27,513 bases of DNA. Source: Anaerolineales bacterium UBA6663. Its GTDB lineage: Bacteria; Chloroflexota; Anaerolineae; Anaerolineales; UBA6663. Below the pieces are notes generated by a model. It had not been told where the DNA came from. It saw only the letters and a program-made list of their open reading frames with translations, and did not search any database. Position numbers and translations under genes: made by a program. Positions 22,763 to 27,513 of the stretch are shown one piece after another (position 1 is the stretch's first letter; every line of letters starts with the position of its first letter). The stretch spans positions 499 to 28,011 of the forward strand of contig DKKP01000322.1 in NCBI GenBank assembly GCA_002455335.1. Reading direction: 5' to 3'.

Positions 22763-25700
22763 CTACAGTCTGCCCTCGAGCAGGGCGCGCGCCGTCGCCA
22801 GGATATCGATCGGCTCATCTGGTTCGGGCGGCGATTCGTCCGGGCGTTTCGCCCCGCGCCACACGGCTTCAGCCAGACGCTGCAGCGAGGGGTCGGCCGC
22901 ATGGTGGCGCACTGCGAGCGCGACCAGACGCGCAGCCCTTTCGCTGTTGGAGGCCAATGCCGCCAGCCGCGCCAGACCGACGATCACGTCCAACAGGTAG
23001 GGCTCATTGCCCATCTCGGCGTGAAGGCGCAGGGCCTCGGTCAGACTGCGGTTCGCCTGCTCTCGTTCGCCCTGAAAGGCCTGAGCCCATCCCAGCGCTG
23101 TCAGCGCCTGGGCTCGAAGATAACGATTCTCCATCTGGCCGGCCAGGAGCAGCGCCTCCTGTGCCTGAGGCAGTGCCGGGCCATAGTCGCCCACAAGCAC
23201 ACGCGCCCGGCTGCTGTTCACAAGGAAGATGCATTGCGCAAAACGATTGCCGGTGCGCCGGACAATCGGCAGCGCCTCATCAAATCGACGAAGCGCCGCT
23301 GCATCATCACCGCCCGATGATTCGACATTGGCCAGGCTGTTCAGACCGGCGGCCACGGCCTCGAGATCATCGGCTGACCGCGCGAGCGCGAGGCTCTCCT
23401 CGAGCAACGACCGCGCCTCGTCGAAACCGCCGCGATCGACAAGCACATTCCCAAGCAGCCGCAAGATCAGGGTCAGTGCCGGGCGATCCCCCAACGCTCG
23501 GGCTCGCGGCAGGTCGTCGCGCAAGCGCGCCTCAGCTTCACGAAAACGCCCTTGCCAGGCATCGACACGTGCCAACAGGGCATCCGCCTGGAGGGCCGCG
23601 ACCTCATCGCCGGCCGCGGCTGCCCGGTCTGCAGCTTGCGACAGTTGCTCGCGGGCGCGATCCGGCCGACCTGTGTCTGCAGCGACACGGCCCAATAACA
23701 GCGGGATCTGGATCTGCAGCCCGCCAGGCGCCGTATCGTCACGTTCGAACATCTCAGCCGCGCGCTGTAGCTGGATCTCGGCCTCGGCGTAAGCGTTGAC
23801 CGCGAACGCCGCCTGCGCCGCACGAAACGCCTGGCGGGCGGCCCGCCCGAGGTCCCCGGCCTGTTCGAAGTGACCGCCGATGATGTCGGCGTATTCGCCG
23901 GCCCGGGCGCCCGAGCTGCGCATCAGCCAGTCGCCGACCTCGCGGTGGTACGCGCGGCGTTGGCGGCCGAGCAGGCCGTGATAGACGACATCGCGTAGCA
24001 GGTTGTTCTTGAAACTGAACTCGCGCCAGGCCGCGAACGTCGAGCCCAACCTCAAGAAGATCAGCTCCCGCCGACGCAGGTCATCGAGCAACCGGTCGAG
24101 GTTGGGCAGCGGGATGCCGTCAGCGCCCTCGAGCGATTGGAGCGCCCCATCCCAAAATACGCGACCGATCACGCTCGCGCGCGCCAGGATGACTCGCGCG
24201 CCGGCGGGCAGCCCTTCGAGACGCACCTGGAGAGCCTCGGCCAGGGTGGCCGGAACCCTCAGCCGCGCCAGACGCGACTCGCGGACTTGCCAGACGGGGT
24301 CGCGCGGCACGATCACGCCGTCTTCGAGCAGCACAGTGATCAACTCCTCGAGGAAGAACGGATTGCCTTCGCAACGCTCGACGAGCATATCGCGTAGCGA
24401 CTCGGGCAACTGCTCGGCCCGCGACAGGAGCTCGCCGGTTAGCCGGCGGCAGTCGGCGCGCGACAAGGGGCCAAGCACGATTCGCCGGTGCAACGGCAGA
24501 TCGCGCCCCCAATCGGGCCGTTCCTCGAGGAAATCCGGCCGTGCGCTGGCCAGGATCATCAGGGCCGAATGCGGCGCGATGCGCGCCCAACGGCTCAAGA
24601 GGTTGAGCGACGTCTCATCAGCCCACTGGATATCTTCGAGGATGATCAGCACGGCCCCGCCGCGCAGCGCACCGCGGAAGACGGACTCGAGCGTGGCGTC
24701 GACGCGGTCACGCACCACATTTGGGCTCGCGCCGAGGTTCAGGTTCACATCGCCGGCGCCGGCGAGGCCCAACATCTGGGCGATCACGTCACAGCCGGCC
24801 TCGAGTTGATCGGGCGGCAGGATGCCGGCCAACCCCTTGTGAAGCTTCAAGCGCGCCGAAGCCGAGGTGTCGCTTTGCATGAGGCCGCAACGCTCGGTCA
24901 GGATGCGGCCGACCAGACCATACGGGTGCTGGCTCATCTGCGGCGTCGCCCGGCCCTGGAAGAAGTAGAAATCGGGCACATCGAGCACGTCGGCCCAGGT
25001 GTCGAACTCGTGGAGCAATCGGCTTTTGCCAAGCCCGAGTTCGGCCACCAACGTGACCCAGCGTGCGCCGCGGCCAGCCAGCGTCTCAAGGAACTCGCTT
25101 TGCAGTTGCTTGAGCTCGTTCTCGCGGCCGATAAGGCGTGCGGAGGCACCGGGCACGCCACGGTCCTCGAGCCAAAACGCCTGCTCGCGTCGGCCGAGCA
25201 CCTCAAACGCGGCCACCGACTCACGCAGACCGCTGCCATCGAGCCCCGGGACGGCTTTGAAATCGAAACGGCCGCGGGCGCGGCGATGCGTCTCGGCGTC
25301 GATGACCACGCCGCCGGCGGGCGCGATCGTCTGCAAACGGGCCGCGACGCCAAGCGCCTGACCCGAGAGCAACATCCGCCCGTCGACGTCCACATGGGCC
25401 GCGCCTCGGCTGCTGGCGACCGAGAGCGACGGCAGTCGCGCCGGCTCGACGGGATCGGTGACATCTTGGTGAACCCAAAGCGCGAACGCCTGCGTGACGT
25501 CAAGGGCGGTCTGAACGGCCTGCTCGGCATCATCCTCGAGCAGGCTGAGCGCGCCCCAAACGGCCAGGAGGCCGCGCGCCGAGCGCTCGTAGATCAATCC
25601 GCCGCGGTTGATGCACATCTCCTCCGATTGGCGTAGCCACTGGCGCAACAAGCGCGCCGCCTCGGCGCTGCCCAGGTTCTCGACCAGGGCGAGTTCGAGG

Positions 25701-26626
25701 TCATTTGCGCCGAGCGCCAGAACTGTCAACGGGCGTTGATACTCGAGCACGCTCGTCTGCGTCGCGGTCTGGCTGCGACTCGCGACATCGTCGGGGCGTT
25801 CGGGCGTGGCCAGAGCGCTGCCCGCGAGCGCGGCTTCAACCGCTTCGACGAGCTCGACGGCCGTCCCATAGCGTGTCTCGGGTGTCTTTGACAAAGCCCT
25901 CTCGAGCACGGAGTCGATCGCGGGCGGCAGCGCCGGGTTGACCGATGTCGCGGCAGGCGGCGCGTCGTACACGTGGCGGATCAGGATGCCGAGCGTCTGA
26001 TCGGCCGTGAACGGCACCTGCCCGGTCAGGATCTGGTAGATCACAACGCCAAACGAGTAGAGATCGGCGCGGTGGTCGAGCTCGCGACCCATCGCCTGCT
26101 CCGGCGAGACATAGTCGGCGGTGCCGAGAAGCGCGCCGCCTGTCGTGTCGGCTCCGGTCACCCAACGCGCGATGCCAAAGTCCGAGATGAAGGGGTTGCT
26201 GTCGCTGTCAAGAAGGATGTTCGAGGGTTTGATATCGCGATGGATCACGCCCTGGCGATGGGCGTAGTCAAGGCCGGTTGCGGCCTTGCGCAGGATATCG
26301 AGCAGCGCCGCGCGCTCGATCGGGCCGCGCCGCAGCCTATCCTTGAGCGTGCCACCGGCGAGATAGCGCATGACGATGAACGGCGGATCATGCGCGCCGT
26401 CGAAATCGTAGATCGGGAGGATGTGTGGGTGCTCGAGCCGCGCGATCATCTGCGCTTCTTGCTGGAAGCGCTGCAGTTCTTGCGGGTTATGGATCAACGA
26501 CCGCTCGATGACCTTAACCGCTACAACGCGCTCGAGGTTGAGCTGTTGAGCCCGGTAGACGGTCGCCATGCCGCCCCGGCCGATCTCATCTTGCAACTCA
26601 TAGTCGCCGAGGCGTTTGCCCGCCAT
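22763..26626 (-). CDS. Ser/Thr kinase, pseudo-adenylate cyclase, AAA NTPase and TPR fusion
   Basis: 1287 residues from ATG 26626. Residues 8-268 are a Hanks-type kinase with all catalytic residues: glycine loop GRGGMATVY, K38, E57, HRDIKPSN (D131, N136), DFG (D149) and SPE (174-176). Residues about 297-478 follow the layout of a class III cyclase (QRPLTVLAL, LLAVWGALSLLEDDAEQAV, GQALGVAARLQTIAPAGGVVIDAET, RGRFDFKAVP), but both metal aspartates are gone (LALGAND where FAD is expected, ERSARG where IGD is expected), so it should be a pseudocyclase. The NTPase starts RLIGRENEL (497); Walker A is AELGLGKS (528-535), lacking the first Gly, and Walker B is LIILEDIQWAD (D665). TPR repeats fill about 900-1230. 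Probably a cytosolic signal integrator. No membrane or PASTA segment is present. Confidence 0.93.
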   Translation of the reverse strand: MAGKRLGDYELQDEIGRGGMATVYRAQQLNLERVVAVKVIERSLIHNPQELQRFQQEAQMIARLEHPHILPIYDFDGAHDPPFIVMRYLAGGTLKDRLRRGPIERAALLDILRKAATGLDYAHRQGVIHRDIKPSNILLDSDSNPFISDFGIARWVTGADTTGGALLGTADYVSPEQAMGRELDHRADLYSFGVVIYQILTGQVPFTADQTLGILIRHVYDAPPAATSVNPALPPAIDSVLERALSKTPETRYGTAVELVEAVEAALAGSALATPERPDDVASRSQTATQTSVLEYQRPLTVLALGANDLELALVENLGSAEAARLLRQWLRQSEEMCINRGGLIYERSARGLLAVWGALSLLEDDAEQAVQTALDVTQAFALWVHQDVTDPVEPARLPSLSVASSRGAAHVDVDGRMLLSGQALGVAARLQTIAPAGGVVIDAETHRRARGRFDFKAVPGLDGSGLRESVAAFEVLGRREQAFWLEDRGVPGASARLIGRENELKQLQSEFLETLAGRGARWVTLVAELGLGKSRLLHEFDTWADVLDVPDFYFFQGRATPQMSQHPYGLVGRILTERCGLMQSDTSASARLKLHKGLAGILPPDQLEAGCDVIAQMLGLAGAGDVNLNLGASPNVVRDRVDATLESVFRGALRGGAVLIILEDIQWADETSLNLLSRWARIAPHSALMILASARPDFLEERPDWGRDLPLHRRIVLGPLSRADCRRLTGELLSRAEQLPESLRDMLVERCEGNPFFLEELITVLLEDGVIVPRDPVWQVRESRLARLRVPATLAEALQVRLEGLPAGARVILARASVIGRVFWDGALQSLEGADGIPLPNLDRLLDDLRRRELIFLRLGSTFAAWREFSFKNNLLRDVVYHGLLGRQRRAYHREVGDWLMRSSGARAGEYADIIGGHFEQAGDLGRAARQAFRAAQAAFAVNAYAEAEIQLQRAAEMFERDDTAPGGLQIQIPLLLGRVAADTGRPDRAREQLSQAADRAAAAGDEVAALQADALLARVDAWQGRFREAEARLRDDLPRARALGDRPALTLILRLLGNVLVDRGGFDEARSLLEESLALARSADDLEAVAAGLNSLANVESSGGDDAAALRRFDEALPIVRRTGNRFAQCIFLVNSSRARVLVGDYGPALPQAQEALLLAGQMENRYLRAQALTALGWAQAFQGEREQANRSLTEALRLHAEMGNEPYLLDVIVGLARLAALASNSERAARLVALAVRHHAADPSLQRLAEAVWRGAKRPDESPPEPDEPIDILATARALLEGRL

Positions 26627-26633
26627 GCGCCGT

Positions 26634-26643
26634 AGTGTATCAT
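26634..26643. promoter_or_regulatory. Overlapping divergent -10 elements for kinase and ybaK
   Basis: On the plus strand TATCAT (26638-26643) ends nine bases before ATG 26653. On the minus strand TACACT (26639-26634) ends seven bases before ATG 26626. Neither gene has a Shine-Dalgarno site, so both messages look leaderless, and the two polymerases would compete for the same few bases. Confidence 0.5.
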
Positions 26644-26652
26644 CACAGCGAA

Positions 26653-27123
26653 ATGGCGTTTAAGAACAACGTAACCCGACTTCTCGATTCACGCAAAGTC
26701 GCCTACGCGCTTTTCGAGCTCGATGGCGACAAGCACAGCGCCGAGGAGACTGCCGCACGGCTTGGCGTGCCGGAGGTCGAGGTGTTCAAGACGCTCGTGA
26801 TCCTACGCGAGGCGCCGGGCAAGAAGCCGCTCCTTGTGATGGCCCCTGCCGGGCGAGAGGTCGAGCTCAAGGCGCTGGCCGCTTCGTTAGGCGAGAAGAA
26901 ACTCAAGCCCGCGACTCAGGTCGAGGCCGAGCGCCTGACCGGCCTCCAGACCGGTGGGATCTCGGCGCTGGCGTTGCTGAATAAGGGGTTCGAGATCTGC
27001 CTCTCCGAAGATGCCCGCGCCTTGTCCTCGATCCACATCAGCGCCGGCGACCGCCGCGCCAACCTCAGATTGGCCGTCGTCGATCTCGTAGCGCTGACGC
27101 GTGCGAGATGGGTAATGACCTGA
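26653..27123 (+). CDS. ybaK: YbaK/EbsC-type aminoacyl-tRNA deacylase
   Basis: 156 residues, the standard YbaK length. It clears mischarged tRNA, typically Cys-tRNA(Pro), in trans of prolyl-tRNA synthetase. The catalytic lysine is K46 in VFKTLVI; LVMAPAGREVELKALAASLG, TGLQTGGISALAL (TGY-x-x-GGISP in E. coli) and LSSIHISAGDRRANLRL follow in the family order. The P of GGISP is Ala here, a mild deviation. I chose ATG 26653 over the in-frame GTG 26635 because a TATCAT -10 lies between them. It is divergent from the kinase gene (26 bp apart) and convergent with the ABC transporter gene. Confidence 0.94.
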   Translation: MAFKNNVTRLLDSRKVAYALFELDGDKHSAEETAARLGVPEVEVFKTLVILREAPGKKPLLVMAPAGREVELKALAASLGEKKLKPATQVEAERLTGLQTGGISALALLNKGFEICLSEDARALSSIHISAGDRRANLRLAVVDLVALTRARWVMT

Positions 27124-27135
27124 CTGGATACGGTG

Positions 27136-27149
27136 GACGACAGACGACG
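27136..27149 (+). repeat. Two-copy heptamer GACGACA/GACGACG in a convergent spacer
   Basis: GACGACA GACGACG fills half of the 27-bp gap between ybaK and the ABC transporter gene. It resembles the GACGAAG units of the mdh hairpin. Weak on its own. Confidence 0.4.
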
Positions 27150-27150
27150 G

Positions 27151-27513
27151 TCACCGATACGACTCAGCCTGCAAGGCAAACAACCGTGCATAGGTGCCGC
27201 CTCGGGCCACAAGATCGGCATGCGAGCCGCTCTCGGTGATCGTGCCGCCTTCGATGACAAAGATCCGGTCGGCCATGCGGACAGTCGAGAACCTGTGGCT
27301 GATCAACACAGCCATCCGGTCCTCGGTCAGGGCCCGGAACTGCTCAAAGACCCGCATCTCGTTCTCGGCGTCGAGAGCTGCGGTCGGCTCATCGAGCACG
27401 ATCAGCTCGCAGTCGCGCATGAAGGCGCGCCCGAGCGCGATCTTTTGCCACTGGCCGCCGGAGAGGTCACGGCCGCCAGAGAACCAGCGCCCGAGCACTG
27501 TGGCGTAGCCTTC
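27151..27513 (-). CDS. ABC exporter ATP-binding domain, C-terminal part (cut by window end)
   Basis: 120 residues, open to the window edge (the frame continues through 27513 as Glu-Gly-Tyr-Ala-Thr). Visible motifs are the signature LSGGQWQKIALGRA, Walker B ELIVLDEPTAALD, D-loop, and the switch histidine in LISHRFSTVRMADRI, followed by the exporter-type ending GGTITESGSHADLVARGGTYARLFALQAE. The GYATVLGRWFSGG lead-in and QWQK signature are typical of NBDs fused to an exporter-type membrane domain, so the missing part probably includes six membrane helices. Substrate not determinable. Confidence 0.95.
   Translation of the reverse strand, partial: EGYATVLGRWFSGGRDLSGGQWQKIALGRAFMRDCELIVLDEPTAALDAENEMRVFEQFRALTEDRMAVLISHRFSTVRMADRIFVIEGGTITESGSHADLVARGGTYARLFALQAESYR

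Noticed and set aside
24488..25636. 382-aa plus-strand open frame opposite the kinase fusion
   Set aside because: Antisense of the NTPase and cyclase-like regions, with no recognisable domain or promoter.
26635..26652. GTG 26635 as ybaK start
   Set aside because: A TATCAT -10 lies inside this extension, and YbaK homology starts at ATG 26653.

Overview
The window looks like a chromosomal segment of a high-GC bacterium, most likely a member of the Chloroflexota (Anaerolineae/Caldilineae-like). This assignment is inferred from gene content and style, not from a marker-gene search. The pointers are a very large SARP/BTAD-AAA-TPR regulator, a Ser/Thr kinase fused to an AAA-TPR module, an AlkZ-related winged-helix protein, a CSLREA/choice-of-anchor-type beta-helix surface protein with a C-terminal LPSLRK tail, a TtuB/TtuA tRNA-thiolation pair, and many genes whose start codon lies only 7-14 nt after a -10-like hexamer. 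I saw no rRNA, tRNA, CRISPR array, transposase, integrase or phage gene.

Layout. 1-2032 (+): the 3' part of ftsZ, then three small unrecognised genes, two of which encode predicted membrane proteins; a nested hairpin at 2039-2113 closes the block. 2269-3945 (+): a membrane-anchored protein that resembles a degenerate LytR-CpsA-Psr (LCP) domain, then a creatininase-family amidohydrolase. 6387-3951 (-): an AlkZ-related protein and a GT39/ArnT-like membrane glycosyltransferase, 22 bp apart. 6430-9283 (+): a membrane-anchored MA-like metallopeptidase, acylphosphatase, and a FecR-domain membrane protein. 10362-9262 (-): a probable TIM-barrel glycoside-hydrolase-like protein. 10492-12102 (+): malate dehydrogenase, a 20-bp perfect hairpin, and an unrecognised 196-aa protein. 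18424-12130 (-): SARP regulator, a 78-aa WRGS protein and a secreted beta-helix protein, the last two joined by an ATGA overlap. 18544-22755 (+): ttuB-like sulfur carrier, ttuA, queuosine-precursor transporter, era, purB. 26626-22763 (-): kinase-pseudocyclase-NTPase-TPR fusion. 26653-27123 (+): YbaK-type aminoacyl-tRNA deacylase. 27513-27151 (-): the C-terminal part of an ABC exporter ATPase.

How the genes fit together. The 18.5-22.8 kb block is largely a translation block (tRNA 2-thiolation, queuosine salvage, 30S maturation GTPase) with purine synthesis at its end; the tRNA-editing deacylase lies 4 kb further on. The 18.4-12.1 kb block reads as a regulator-plus-surface-protein cassette. Genes are packed tail to tail with little or no terminator space. 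The window also carries intergenic elements built from 7-bp tandem units; the two strongest are also palindromic. The best candidates for undescribed biology are the SARP/WRGS/beta-helix cassette, the kinase-pseudocyclase-NTPase-TPR fusion, the Ala-Ala-capped sulfur carrier and the heptamer palindromes.
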